A DNA stretch of 64,000 bases from Rhodanobacter ginsengisoli (GTDB lineage Bacteria > Pseudomonadota > Gammaproteobacteria > Xanthomonadales > Rhodanobacteraceae): assembly GCF_042657065.1 (NCBI RefSeq), contig NZ_JBHSNF010000001.1, positions 1,488,001-1,552,000 on the forward strand, written 5' to 3'. Below, in pieces: positions 8,719-17,628 of the stretch. Both the position numbers and the translations under genes were made by a program. The number at the start of each line of letters is the position of its first letter. Position 1 is the stretch's first letter. The notes beneath the pieces were generated by a model. It was not told where the DNA came from, ran no database searches, and was given only the letters and a program-made list of their open reading frames with translations.

Positions 8719-8748
8719 TTGCCTGCATCGGGGCCAGTCGCTTATGAT
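8719..8748 (+). promoter_or_regulatory. Likely sigma-70 promoter for tRNA-Ser
   Basis: TTGCCT (8719-8724) and TATGAT (8743-8748) are separated by 18 bases. A start near 8755 would leave a leader of about 94 bases before the tRNA. Confidence 0.5.
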
Positions 8749-8848
8749 TCCGCTTCTTTGCCGGGCCTGGGTGTCCGTCAGGAAGTGTCGGGTGAGGCGC
8801 GGGAAGCGCCGAGCCATTCCGTCGTTGACGCGACGGGGAAAGTTATGC

Positions 8849-8938
8849 GGAGAGGTGTCCGAGTGGTTGAAGGAGCACGCCTGGAAAGTGTGTATAGGGT
8901 AAAACCTATCGCGGGTTCGAATCCCGCTCTCTCCGCCA
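8849..8938 (+). tRNA. tRNA-Ser (anticodon GGA)
   Basis: A 90-nt class II tRNA with encoded CCA. The acceptor stem GGAGAGG pairs with TCTCTCC. The anticodon loop CTGGAAA gives anticodon GGA. A long variable arm (TAGGGT/ACCTAT region) and the TTCGAAT T loop are present. Confidence 0.97.
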
Positions 8939-9011
8939 GAATTTGAGTACAGCGACGGTCCACGGGCCGGCGTGACAGCAATATCAGCAAGCGACATCGC
9001 TTGACGTCTAT

Positions 9012-9121
9012 GGTGGCCCCGTCGGTCCCCCCGCGACGATAGTTCGCAAACTCCGCCAGGTCCGGAAGGAAGCAACGGTAGCGAATGATTCGGGTGCCGG
9101 GGTGTGGCTGGCGGGGCCGCC
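9012..9121 (+). ncRNA. ffs: 4.5S signal recognition particle RNA
   Basis: A single long hairpin: GGTGGCCCCG at the 5' end pairs with CGGGGCCGCC at the 3' end. The apical Ffh-binding region holds the conserved core AGGTCCGGAAGGAAGCA with its GGAA tetraloop, then the symmetric internal loop. Length (about 110 nt) matches the bacterial 4.5S RNA that works with Ffh in membrane protein targeting. Four T after the closing stem (9125-9128) probably end transcription. Confidence 0.96.
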
Positions 9122-9218
9122 GCCTTTTCGGGTCGTGATCGCCGGAACCCAGCGCCGCCTTTACTGACTTACCTGCCTCGACTTGGCACAATCGACCTTC
9201 GCCCCAAGGTAGTCAGGC

Positions 9219-10919
9219 ATGTCTTATCAGGTACTCGCACGCAAGTGGCGCCCGCGCAAGTTCGCCGAACTGGTCGGACAGGAGCACGTGGTCCGTGCGC
9301 TGACCAATGCGCTGGACACCGGGCGTATGCACCACGCCTATCTGTTCACCGGCACCCGCGGCGTGGGCAAGACCACGATCGCGCGCATCTTCGCCAAGTC
9401 GCTGAACTGCGAGCGCGGGCAATCGGCCGATCCGTGCGGAGAATGTTCGGTCTGTACCGCGGTGGACGAGGGGCGCTTCGTCGATCTGCTGGAAATCGAT
9501 GCGGCCAGCAACACCGGCGTGGACGACGTGCGCGAGGTGATCGAAAACGCGCAGTACGCGCCATCGCGCGGCCGTTTCAAGGTGTATCTGGTCGACGAGG
9601 TGCACATGCTGTCCAAGAACGCGTTCAACGCGTTGCTGAAGACGCTGGAAGAGCCGCCGCCGCACGTGAAGTTCCTGCTCGCCACCACCGATCCGCAGAA
9701 GCTGCCGGTGACGGTGCTGTCGCGCTGCCTGAAGTTCAATCTGAAGCGCCTGCTGCCGGAACAGATCTCCGGCCAGATGCGGCACATCCTCGGTGCCGAG
9801 AACATTGCCTACGAGGACGCCGCGATCGCCGAACTGGCGCGTGCCGCCGACGGTTCGCTGCGCGACGGCCTGTCGCTGCTCGACCAGGCGATTGCCTACG
9901 GCGGCGGCGCACTGCAGGCGGACGACGTGCGCACCATGCTGGGCAGCGTGGCCCGCGGGCAGGTGCTGGGCGTGCTCGATGCGCTGGCGGCCGGCGACGG
10001 CGAGCGGCTGCTGGCCGAATGCACCCGGATCGCCTCGTATTCGCCGGACTTCGGAGGCGTGCTGGACGATCTGGCCAGCGTGCTGCACCGGCTGCAGCTG
10101 ATCCAGCTTATTCCCGGTTACCGGCCGGACGAAGGCGGCGACGACGATCACGCGCTGGCCGGCCTGGCCGAGCGGATCACGCCGGAAGACGTGCAGCTGT
10201 ATTACCAGATCGCCACCTCGGGTCGACGCGATCTGGCGTTGGCGCCGGATGCCCGCACCGGTTTCGAGATGGCGCTGCTGCGCATGCTGGCGTTCCGGCC
10301 GGGTGATGGTGCCCCGGCCGCAAGGGCGGAGCGCCCGGTGGCCGCAAGTCCGCCGCCGAAGGCGCCATCGGCGCCGCGTGCCGCTCTCGCAGCGAGCGCT
10401 GCGCGCCCGGCCATGGCGGCCGAACAGCCGAAGGATGCGGCACCCGCCCGCCCGACGGCCCCCGCGACCCCTGCCACGGCTCCTGCTCCTGCTCCCGTCG
10501 CGCGGGACGCCAACGGCCTGCCGGACTGGGATGCCCTGATCGAACGTGCCGGCCTGCGTGGCCCGTTCGGCTTGCTGGCGCAGAATGCGGTATTGCGCGA
10601 ACGCGATGGCCAGACCCTCGTGCTCGCGCTGCAACCGGCGCACATGAGCCTGGCCGTGGAGCCGATGGTCAGCCAGATGGAAGAGCGCATCAGCCAGGCG
10701 CTCGGTGAGCGCATCCGGCTGCGCTTCGTCGGACACAGCCAGGGCGCGGCAGTGGAAACGCCGGCGGCGCGCGCCGCGCAGGCGCGGGACACGGCGCAGG
10801 CGGCGGCCGAGCAGGCGATCGAGGACGATCCGCTGGTGCAGTCGATGAAGCGCGATTTTGGCGCGCGCGTCGTGCCGCAATCGATCAAACCCTTTGACAG
10901 TGAATCCGGAGCCGTGTGA
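9219..10919 (+). CDS. dnaX: DNA polymerase III subunit gamma/tau
   Basis: A 566-residue clamp-loader ATPase. The P-loop GTRGVGKTT is near residues 45-53, the zinc knuckle uses CERGQSADPCGECSVC, and the Walker B/sensor region VDEVHML and LKTLEEPP follow. An Ala/Pro-rich linker lies at about residues 365-430, before a C-terminal tau-type region that in the family binds the polymerase alpha subunit. No A-rich slippery sequence like that of E. coli dnaX is visible, so only the long form is evident. AAGG lies 9 bases before the ATG. The stop overlaps the next start. Confidence 0.95.
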   Translation: MSYQVLARKWRPRKFAELVGQEHVVRALTNALDTGRMHHAYLFTGTRGVGKTTIARIFAKSLNCERGQSADPCGECSVCTAVDEGRFVDLLEIDAASNTGVDDVREVIENAQYAPSRGRFKVYLVDEVHMLSKNAFNALLKTLEEPPPHVKFLLATTDPQKLPVTVLSRCLKFNLKRLLPEQISGQMRHILGAENIAYEDAAIAELARAADGSLRDGLSLLDQAIAYGGGALQADDVRTMLGSVARGQVLGVLDALAAGDGERLLAECTRIASYSPDFGGVLDDLASVLHRLQLIQLIPGYRPDEGGDDDHALAGLAERITPEDVQLYYQIATSGRRDLALAPDARTGFEMALLRMLAFRPGDGAPAARAERPVAASPPPKAPSAPRAALAASAARPAMAAEQPKDAAPARPTAPATPATAPAPAPVARDANGLPDWDALIERAGLRGPFGLLAQNAVLRERDGQTLVLALQPAHMSLAVEPMVSQMEERISQALGERIRLRFVGHSQGAAVETPAARAAQARDTAQAAAEQAIEDDPLVQSMKRDFGARVVPQSIKPFDSESGAV

Positions 10920-11242
10920 TGAGAGGACAGATTGGTCAGCTGATGCAGCAAGCCCAGCGCATGCAGGAAGACATGAAGCGTGCGCAGGAAGAGATCGCCA
11001 AACAGGAAGTCACCGGCAGTGCCGGTGGTGGCCTGGTCAGTGTGGTGATGAGCGGCGCGCATGAGGTACGGCGCGTGCAGATCGACCGGCAGACGTTTGC
11101 CGATGATCCGGAGATGGCCGAGGATCTGGTCGCTGCGGCGATCAACGACGCGGTGAACAAGGTCGCCGAACTGAGCAAGGACAAGCTCGGTGGCGTCACC
11201 GCGGGGATGAACCTGCCGGCCGGCTTCAAGATGCCATTTTGA
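10919..11242 (+). CDS. ybaB: YbaB/EbfC nucleoid-associated protein
   Basis: A 107-residue protein of the YbaB/EbfC family, whose members form dimers that bind DNA and associate with the nucleoid. It has the usual charged N-terminal helix (MQQAQRMQEDMKRAQEE), a central beta strand SVVMSGAHEVRRVQID and a C-terminal amphipathic helix. The ATG overlaps the dnaX stop (TGATG), so it is translationally coupled; GTG 10916 is in frame too. The dnaX-ybaB-recR order is classical. Confidence 0.93.
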   Translation: MRGQIGQLMQQAQRMQEDMKRAQEEIAKQEVTGSAGGGLVSVVMSGAHEVRRVQIDRQTFADDPEMAEDLVAAAINDAVNKVAELSKDKLGGVTAGMNLPAGFKMPF

Positions 11243-11402
11243 TGGGACGCCGAGACACGGCACGTCTGCGGGCAGCGGATGACGGGGGCGGTGGACTTCG
11301 CGGAATGCCGGCCCGGGCTGATCTCTCTCGTGCCGGGTTGTATTGCTTCGCGCGCGAATCGCGCGCCATCGCCAGCGGCACCTCGTCCGTGCAAATCACA
11401 CC

Positions 11403-12005
11403 ATGAGCAACGGTTCCTCTCTCCTCGCCGATCTGATCGAAGCCCTGCGCTGCCTGCCCGGAGTGGGTGGCAAGAGTGCGCAGCGGATGGCCTTCCATCT
11501 GCTCGAACGCGAACGCGAACGGGGCCTGAAGCTGGCGGCGGTGCTGGAGCAGGCGATGCGGCGGATCGGCCATTGCAGCCAGTGCCGCAATTTCAGCGAG
11601 GAGCCGCTGTGCGCGCTGTGCGCCAGCAGCAGTCGCGATCGCCAGGTGCTGTGCGTGGTCGAATCGCCGACCGACCTGGCGGCGATCGAGCAGGCCACCG
11701 GCTACCGCGGTCAATATTTCGTGCTGATGGGGCGGCTGTCGCCGCTGGACGGGCTGGGGCCGGAGGAGCTGGGGCTGGCGCAGCTGACCCAGCGTCTGGG
11801 CGAAGGCGAGATCACCGAGTTGATCATCGCGACGAACCCCACCGTCGAAGGCGAGGCCACGGCGCATTACCTGGCCCAGCTGGCCCGTGCCGGTGGCGTG
11901 CGGCCGACCCGGCTGGCCCACGGCGTCCCGCTCGGCGGCGAACTGGAATACGTCGACCGCGGCACGCTGGCGCACGCGTTCGGCAGCCGCCAATTGCTGG
12001 ATTGA
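11403..12005 (+). CDS. recR: Recombination protein RecR
   Basis: A 200-residue protein acting with RecF and RecO to load RecA at gapped DNA. It has an N-terminal helix-hairpin-helix (LRCLPGVGGKSAQRMAFHLL), a four-cysteine zinc finger (HCSQC...CALC, residues about 58-75), a TOPRIM domain with VVESPTDL and a Walker-like end with GGELEYVD. Length equals the family's. ATG 11403 starts the conserved region; the 160-base gap after ybaB has no recognised gene and an inverted repeat CGCGCGAATCGCGCG. Confidence 0.96.
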   Translation: MSNGSSLLADLIEALRCLPGVGGKSAQRMAFHLLERERERGLKLAAVLEQAMRRIGHCSQCRNFSEEPLCALCASSSRDRQVLCVVESPTDLAAIEQATGYRGQYFVLMGRLSPLDGLGPEELGLAQLTQRLGEGEITELIIATNPTVEGEATAHYLAQLARAGGVRPTRLAHGVPLGGELEYVDRGTLAHAFGSRQLLD

Positions 12006-12025
12006 CTCACCAAAGGAGCGAGGGC

Positions 12026-12370
12026 ATGAGCGACACCATCTTCAGCAAGATCATCCGCCGCGAGATCCCGGCCGACATCGTTTACGAGAACGACGAGGTG
12101 CTTGCCTTCCGCGATCTGAATCCGCAGGCGCCGGTGCATGTGCTGTTTGTTCCGAAGCGGGCACTGGCCACTCTCAACGAGGCTACCGACGCCGATGCGG
12201 CGCTGCTGGGCCGGCTGCTGCTGGCGACGGCCGAGTACGCGAAGCGGGAGGGGTTTGCCGAGCAGGGCTATCGCACCGTGATCAACTGCAACGAGGATGG
12301 CGGGCAGACCGTGTTTCACCTGCACGTGCACCTGCTGGCCGGGCGCCGCCTGCACTGGCCGCCGGGCTGA
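12026..12370 (+). CDS. hinT: HIT-family nucleotide hydrolase (HinT type)
   Basis: A 114-residue HIT protein with the catalytic histidine triad HLHVHLLAG near its C terminus and the N-terminal SDTIFSKIIRREIPADIVYE of the HinT/PKCI group. Family members hydrolyse purine nucleoside phosphoramidates and acyl-AMPs. GGAG and GAGGG precede the ATG. It follows recR by 20 bases and ends at a strong bidirectional hairpin. Confidence 0.93.
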   Translation: MSDTIFSKIIRREIPADIVYENDEVLAFRDLNPQAPVHVLFVPKRALATLNEATDADAALLGRLLLATAEYAKREGFAEQGYRTVINCNEDGGQTVFHLHVHLLAGRRLHWPPG

Positions 12371-12388
12371 CCCGCTGATCCGATCGGG

Positions 12389-12427
12389 CACATGAAAACG
12401 CCGGCGTGAAGCCGGCGTTTTCATGTG
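12389..12427. terminator. Bidirectional intrinsic terminator
   Basis: A perfect 17-bp inverted repeat (12389-12405 and 12411-12427) with a 5-base loop GTGAA. The stem carries GCCGGC next to four T on each strand, so it can end both hinT and the convergent slp-like gene. Confidence 0.9.
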
Positions 12428-12430
12428 CGG

Positions 12431-13024
12431 TCAACCCTTCGGCGGCGGTGGCGGACGCACCACGATCACTCGCGGACGCCCCCAGTACGGGGAGTAACCC
12501 CACGGTCCATAGCCGTAGTAGCCCGGGCCGAAACCCGGACCCCAGAAGGGATCGTAGAAGCCGGGCGGGTAGTCGACCCTGATCGGCCGCGTCGGCCACA
12601 GGTAGACCACGTCGGCCTCGACGCGGGGATAGGCGTAGTCGTATTCCCCGACCTTCTCCGTCACCGTGCCATGCAGCGTTCCGGTTACCGTCAGCTCGCG
12701 TCCGCGGGTGAAGACTTCCGGATCGTAGAAGCCGGCGCGGCAGGCCACGAAACGACCATCGGTCTCCCCGGCCGTGCCCACCCTGGGCCGTGCCTGACTG
12801 TCAAGCGGTCGCGCCAGAATGTAGAAACAGGTCTGCTGCTGGCCCGGTTCGGTCCTGATGATCTCGCCGCCCCAGCGCACATGCGTGCCACCGGCGCCGC
12901 CCTGCTGCGCACTGGTGGTGGAGACGTCGGTATAGGTGCCTTCCAGCGGCTTGGGTATCGTCGCGCATCCGCCCAGCAAGGCCAGGGCGGTGGCTAGGGT
13001 GAGCGGGCGGTACAGGGCATGCAT
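12431..13024 (-). CDS. slp: Slp-family outer-membrane lipoprotein
   Basis: A 197-residue lipoprotein. The signal peptide ends in the lipobox LGGC (cysteine 20). The mature part follows the E. coli Slp pattern: VRWGGEII, ARPLDSQARP, RFVACRAGFYDPEVF, LTVTGTLHGT and a VEADVVYLWP strand, then a Gly/Tyr/Pro-rich C-terminal tail of about 50 residues. Slp proteins are stationary-phase or acid-stress lipoproteins of unknown mechanism. GGAG lies 7 bases before the ATG. It is 46 bases downstream of the transglutaminase gene on the same strand and may be its last cotranscribed gene. Confidence 0.87.
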   Translation of the reverse strand: MHALYRPLTLATALALLGGCATIPKPLEGTYTDVSTTSAQQGGAGGTHVRWGGEIIRTEPGQQQTCFYILARPLDSQARPRVGTAGETDGRFVACRAGFYDPEVFTRGRELTVTGTLHGTVTEKVGEYDYAYPRVEADVVYLWPTRPIRVDYPPGFYDPFWGPGFGPGYYGYGPWGYSPYWGRPRVIVVRPPPPPKG

Positions 13025-13070
13025 GGCATATCTCCATCAGGGGCGATGGCATGCGCCATCGAGTCGGTTC

Positions 13071-15041
13071 TCATTTGACCACGTTGACGGCCCGAAAATC
13101 CCGCACGGCCCGTTGAAATGCACGCAGCGATTCAGGCGGTGGTTCGTCGTGGGCGTAGCGCAGTTCCAGGTAGCTGTTCATCAACATCGCCAGTTCATCG
13201 CGTTGATCGGGCAGCGCACGCGCAGCACGGCTCAGGTAATGCTGCGGGCCTTCGGCCGATCGGCGCAGGATGCCCCGGCGCGCCAGTTTCCGTTCCAGCT
13301 GGCGCAGCGCGCTGCGCAACGGATCGCGTGGCTGCCGCCGCAGCAATGCCCACGCCAGCCCGATCACGATGAACAGCACGCTGCCGACTGCCAGCAGCAC
13401 ACCCAAGGTCGCCGTGTCGGCATCGCGAATGCCGAACGGCGTCAGCAGGCCGCGCTGACGCAACGCGTCGAAACCGATAACGCCCTGGTCCCACCATCGG
13501 TTGACAATATCCCAGCGATTGCGCAAACCCTGCAACCAGTCATTGCGATACCAGCCCAACTGGTCCCCTGCGGCAGCCGCAGCTCCCAGCGTGACGCGTT
13601 CGGGACGCACGGCGCCGGTGGGGTCGACCCTCACCCAGCCGCGCCCGGCCAGCCATACCTCGCTCCACGCATGGGCATCGGAATTGCGTACCAGCAGATA
13701 GTTTCCGAGTTTGTTCCAGTAGCCGCCCTGATAGCCGGTGACCACCCGCGCGGGAATGCCGGCGGCACGCATCAGGACGGTGAACGCCGACGAATAGTGT
13801 TCGCAGAAACCCTCATGGGTGTCGAACAGGAAATCGTCCACCGCATCGCGACCCAGCGGCGCCGGCGCCAGGGTGTAGCGGAAACCGCCGTCGTGGAACA
13901 GGGTCAATGCGGCCCGCACGATCGCGGCGTCATCATTGCCATAGCGCTGTCGCCATTGCGCTGCCAGCGCGCGCGTACGCGGATTGAAATTCGCCGGCAA
14001 TCGGAGGCCGAGGCGTCGTGCGCGTTCGTCCAGCGTGGGCTGCAGCCGGTAACGCAGCGCCGAGCTCAACCGGTACTCGCGCTGCTCGTTCACCGGCCTG
14101 TCGGCGAAGACCTCGCGGTCGCGTTGCAGGCTGGCCTGTTCCGGCGCTGCGAGCGGCACATCCAGGGTGGGCAGCATGCGCTGGTGGGTCGGCTGCAGGC
14201 TGATCCGGTAGTGGATCGAGCTGGCGACCTCGATCGGATCGGGCGGCTGTATCCCGGCAGGGATGTGACGCCAGCTGCGACCGTCGTAATTCCACATCAC
14301 GTAGGCGCGGAAATAGCGCAGGTCGGGCGCCGGTGGCGGACCGTCGAACGTCACCCGCATCGCCGGCCGGTCGTCGGTGAGCAGTTCGGTGAAGTTGCCC
14401 GGTGTCATGCTGTCGCTGAGGCCGGAACGGGCCTGATCCGGCGAGGGCGCGCCCCACAGTGGCGAGCTCAGTCGCGGTACCAGCAGGAAGGCCAGCAGGG
14501 CCAGCGGCAGCGCGGCCGCCGACAGGGCCAGCGCGGGCAGCAGCATGCGCGGCCCGCTGACCGGCAGCTGGCCGGGTTCCAGGGCACGCAGGGTGGCCAG
14601 CGCCGGCAACAGGGCACATGCGACGACGACGGTGGCGACCAGTCCCTGGTCGAACAACAGCGCGGTCATCAGCGCAAAACAGGCAAAGCTGACGCCGACG
14701 CGGACATCGCGGACCGTCTCGGTTTCCAGCAGCTTCAGGACCAGCAGGCCGACCGCCAGTGCCGTCCCCGGTGCACGTCCGAAAATGCTGCCGTAGTGGA
14801 CGATCACCGCCAGGGTCAGCAAGGCCAGCAGGGGCAGCTTGAGCCAGCGCGGTACGCGACCGGACAGCCCGCGTCGTTGCCACCAACGCCAGCCCAGCGT
14901 GATCGCCAATGCCATGTCGAGCCACCAGGGCAGGTGCGGCGCATGCAGGCCGAGTACCAGGGCCATGGTCAGGCTCAGCAGATCGAATGCGCGCGTGTCG
15001 ATCGGCAGGCCGACCGGCTTGCGCCGTCGTGCCGGCGTCAT
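13071..15041 (-). CDS. tgpA: TgpA-type membrane transglutaminase-like protein
   Basis: A 656-residue membrane protein. Several hydrophobic helices fill the first 190 residues. The periplasmic transglutaminase-like core has Cys in THEGFCEHYSSAF, His in NSDAHAWSEVWL and Asp in VRVDPTGAV, so the catalytic triad is intact. A last membrane segment (ATLGVLLAVGSVLFIVIGLA) precedes a cytoplasmic DUF4129-like end. The Pseudomonas homologue TgpA is essential there; its substrate is not settled. ATG 15041 overlaps the DUF58 stop (ATGA); longer readings would lie inside that gene. Confidence 0.9.
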   Translation of the reverse strand: MTPARRRKPVGLPIDTRAFDLLSLTMALVLGLHAPHLPWWLDMALAITLGWRWWQRRGLSGRVPRWLKLPLLALLTLAVIVHYGSIFGRAPGTALAVGLLVLKLLETETVRDVRVGVSFACFALMTALLFDQGLVATVVVACALLPALATLRALEPGQLPVSGPRMLLPALALSAAALPLALLAFLLVPRLSSPLWGAPSPDQARSGLSDSMTPGNFTELLTDDRPAMRVTFDGPPPAPDLRYFRAYVMWNYDGRSWRHIPAGIQPPDPIEVASSIHYRISLQPTHQRMLPTLDVPLAAPEQASLQRDREVFADRPVNEQREYRLSSALRYRLQPTLDERARRLGLRLPANFNPRTRALAAQWRQRYGNDDAAIVRAALTLFHDGGFRYTLAPAPLGRDAVDDFLFDTHEGFCEHYSSAFTVLMRAAGIPARVVTGYQGGYWNKLGNYLLVRNSDAHAWSEVWLAGRGWVRVDPTGAVRPERVTLGAAAAAGDQLGWYRNDWLQGLRNRWDIVNRWWDQGVIGFDALRQRGLLTPFGIRDADTATLGVLLAVGSVLFIVIGLAWALLRRQPRDPLRSALRQLERKLARRGILRRSAEGPQHYLSRAARALPDQRDELAMLMNSYLELRYAHDEPPPESLRAFQRAVRDFRAVNVVK

Positions 15042-15991
15042 GGCAGCTGTGCCAGGGCGTTCATGCAGCGGGCGTAATGCAGCGGGCCGCTGCCGCTGCC
15101 GATCTCGTTGCCGGGCAGCCACAGGCTGTAGCTGCAGCGCTGGGCCTGTGCCTCGTTCAGCCAGCGGGCAAGCCGGGCGATGCGCGCCTCGTTGTCCATG
15201 CCGCGCAGCTGGCGCCAGTCCAGTTGCCATTGCGGGTGGCTCTGCGGCTGCTCGAAATCCTTCACCATCAGGTTGTCGTGGCGAGCGCTGGCTTTCCACG
15301 CGATATGCCGCTGCGGATCGCCGGCACGATAGTCGCGCAGTGAGGCCAGCTCATCGCCGCGATGCAGGCGCATGTGGCGTGCGTCGGCGGCCGGTGCACT
15401 GGGCGATGGTCCGGCGGCTTCCGGCCGTGGCCACACCAGCACCGCCTGATCAGGATGCAGCCAGCTCCATGCCCGGAACATGCCCAATGGCCAGGTGCTC
15501 CACAGGCGCAGGCGCGGCAGCGGTTGCCAGCCGCGATCCGTGGTGGCCAGTGCCAGCCTTGCATGCGTCGTGGTGTGGCCATCGAGGGCGAACGCGTGGG
15601 AGGTGCTGCCCAGATCGAGGCGGATGGCATCGCGCGGCCGGCTGGAATCGAGCGCGAGGATCAGCTCGATCGGCTGGCCGGCGACCGCGTGGCCCGCACG
15701 GATGTGGCTCAGGCGCAAGCCGTCGAGACTGCGAAAAGCCACCAGCATGCTGGCCGCGCTCGCCGCGCCGAGCAGGCAGGTGAGCAACAGCGCGGCGTTG
15801 TTGGCGTAATTGAGCGAGCCGACCAGCATCACCAGCAGCAGCACGGAGAAACCGATGCCGAAGCCGGTCGGCACGATGTATATGCGTCGTCGATGCAGCT
15901 CGATCGGCAGGCGTTCGGGGCGCCGGTAGCGGGTGAGCGCCGGCAGTCGACGCTCGGCCCGGCGTTGCAGGCGTTGCAGCATGCCGTGCAT
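15038..15991 (-). CDS. DUF58 protein (MoxR-associated)
   Basis: A 317-residue protein with two N-terminal membrane helices (FGIGFSVLLLVMLVGSL and LLLTCLLGAASAASMLVAF) and a C-terminal DUF58 region with the signature ELASLRDYRAGDPQRHIAWK. DUF58 proteins resemble von Willebrand A domains and work with MoxR ATPases, probably as assembly or chaperone partners. The start at 15991 overlaps the moxR stop and the end overlaps tgpA, so the three genes form a tight operon. Confidence 0.88.
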   Translation of the reverse strand: MHGMLQRLQRRAERRLPALTRYRRPERLPIELHRRRIYIVPTGFGIGFSVLLLVMLVGSLNYANNAALLLTCLLGAASAASMLVAFRSLDGLRLSHIRAGHAVAGQPIELILALDSSRPRDAIRLDLGSTSHAFALDGHTTTHARLALATTDRGWQPLPRLRLWSTWPLGMFRAWSWLHPDQAVLVWPRPEAAGPSPSAPAADARHMRLHRGDELASLRDYRAGDPQRHIAWKASARHDNLMVKDFEQPQSHPQWQLDWRQLRGMDNEARIARLARWLNEAQAQRCSYSLWLPGNEIGSGSGPLHYARCMNALAQLP

Positions 15992-16932
15992 CAATCCACC
16001 GCCACCTCGGCCAGCAGCTGGCGCGCCAGCATGTCGCCGCTGGCACCCCGCGCCGGCAGCAGGCGGTGGGCGGCCAGCGGCACGAACAGCGCCTGGATGT
16101 CCTCCGGCAGCACATGGCCGCGGCCGCTTAGCAGCGCCCATGCGCGAGCGGCGCCGAGCAGGGCCAGGCCGGCACGTGGCGACAGTCCCACGCGGATATC
16201 GGCGTGGCGGCGGCTGGCGGCGAGCAGGGCTTGCAGGTAATCGAGCAGGGCGCTGCTGGCGGTGATCGTCTGAGCCCGGCGGTGCAACGCGATCAACGCG
16301 GCGCCGTCGAGCTGCGGGGTCAGCTGGGCCAGCAGGTCGCGGCGGTCGCTGCCGGTGAGCAGCGCGCGCTCGGCGATGGTGTCGGGATAATCCAGCGACA
16401 GCCGCAGCATGAAGCGGTCCAGTTGCGAATCCGGCAGCGGGAAAGTGCCGTTGAGATCCAGCGGATTCTGGGTGGCGACGACAAAGAACGGCTTCGCCAG
16501 CGCATGGGTCTGGCCGTCCACGGTGACCTGATCCTCGGCCATCGCTTCAAGCAGGGCACTCTGCGTCTTCGGACTGGCGCGATTGATTTCATCGGCCAGC
16601 AGCAGGCCGGTGAAGATCGGCCCCGGGTGGAAGCGGAATTGTCCGGTCTCGCGCTCGTACACGCTGACCCCGATGATGTCCGAGGGAAGCAGGTCGCTGG
16701 TGAACTGCACGCGCTGGAATTCCAGCGCGAAGGTGGCGGCCAGCGCGTGCGCCAGGGTGGTCTTGCCCACGCCGGGCACGTCTTCCAGCAACAGATGGCC
16801 GCCGGCGATCAGGCAGGTGAACGCCAGCTTCACCTGGCGCGGCTTGCCCAGCAGCACCCGGTTGACCTGGGCCATGGCGGCGTCGAGTCGCTGCTGCAAG
16901 GGTTCGTCGTGTGATTGGGTGATGGCGGACAT
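15991..16932 (-). CDS. moxR: MoxR-type AAA+ ATPase
   Basis: A 313-residue AAA ATPase. Walker A is EDVPGVGKTTLA, Walker B is LLADEINRASPKTQSALLEAM, and sensor 1 is VATQNPLD; a C-terminal helical lid carries the VGLSPRAGL sensor 2. MoxR proteins help mature or assemble partner complexes. ATG 16932 (MSAITQSHDE) is chosen as it fits the family N terminus; the ribosome-binding site is weak. It leads a moxR-DUF58-TgpA set and lies 96 bases after the maf gene. Confidence 0.92.
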   Translation of the reverse strand: MSAITQSHDEPLQQRLDAAMAQVNRVLLGKPRQVKLAFTCLIAGGHLLLEDVPGVGKTTLAHALAATFALEFQRVQFTSDLLPSDIIGVSVYERETGQFRFHPGPIFTGLLLADEINRASPKTQSALLEAMAEDQVTVDGQTHALAKPFFVVATQNPLDLNGTFPLPDSQLDRFMLRLSLDYPDTIAERALLTGSDRRDLLAQLTPQLDGAALIALHRRAQTITASSALLDYLQALLAASRRHADIRVGLSPRAGLALLGAARAWALLSGRGHVLPEDIQALFVPLAAHRLLPARGASGDMLARQLLAEVAVD

Positions 16933-17028
16933 GGGCTCTTCTTGGGTGGCTCGACGGAGGAGGGTCTTCACGCATGTGCGGTCGCCAGTGTAGCGGCGGC
17001 TGCCGCCTCCCGGGCCCAACGGCCTCGC

Positions 17029-17628
17029 CTAGGGCAATTCGACGCCCGCCTCGCGCAGCAGCCGTGCCAGGGCGATCAGCGGCAAGCCGATCAGGGCGCT
17101 GGGATCACGGTTGTCGATGGATTCGAACAGGCTGATCCCGAGCCCTTCGCACTTGAAGCTTCCCGCGCAATCGAGGGGCTGCTCGCGTTCGACATAGCGG
17201 GCGATTTCCGCTGCGGCGAGTTCGCGAAACCGCACGCGGGTGTGATCGACGTGGACGTGTCGCTGGCCGGTGCGGGTATCGAACAGGCACAGCGCGGTAT
17301 GGAAGTGCACCTCGCGACCCGAGCAGGCGGCGAGCTGCGCGCGGGCGCGTTCGGCCGTGCCGGGCTTGTCGAGGATGAGGCCATCGAACTCGGCCACCTG
17401 GTCGGAGCCGATCACCAGCGCATCGCGCCGACCTCCAGCGGCGCCCTCGGCCTTGGCCACGGCCAGCCGCCATGCGCGCTCCGCCGGGGACTCATCGATT
17501 CGAGGCGATTCATCCGTGCCCGGGGCAGACTGTTCGAACTCCGCGACCAGTCGGCGCAAGAGCTCGGCTCGATAGCGCGACGTGGAGCCGAGCACGATGG
17601 GCGGCGGTGCGGGATGGGTCGGGGTCAT
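17029..17628 (-). CDS. yceF: 7-methyl-GTP pyrophosphatase (Maf/YceF family)
   Basis: A 199-residue Maf-fold nucleotide pyrophosphatase. The N terminus IVLGSTSRYRAELL, the DESPRIDESPAE segment, IGSDQVAEFDG and CAGSFKCEGLGISLFE match the YceF subgroup, which hydrolyses modified nucleotides such as m7GTP, likely as house cleaning. In E. coli yceF lies divergent from yceD-rpmF and plsX; the same neighbourhood is kept here. The start overlaps the upstream gene's stop by 4 bases. Confidence 0.92.
   Translation of the reverse strand: MTPTHPAPPPIVLGSTSRYRAELLRRLVAEFEQSAPGTDESPRIDESPAERAWRLAVAKAEGAAGGRRDALVIGSDQVAEFDGLILDKPGTAERARAQLAACSGREVHFHTALCLFDTRTGQRHVHVDHTRVRFRELAAAEIARYVEREQPLDCAGSFKCEGLGISLFESIDNRDPSALIGLPLIALARLLREAGVELP

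Noticed and set aside
9219..10919. Programmed frameshift in dnaX giving a gamma subunit
   Set aside because: No A-rich slippery heptamer with a following stem was found in the reading frame.
12936..15077. Open plus-strand frame of 713 codons
   Set aside because: Antisense to tgpA, whose catalytic triad and membrane helices are evident.
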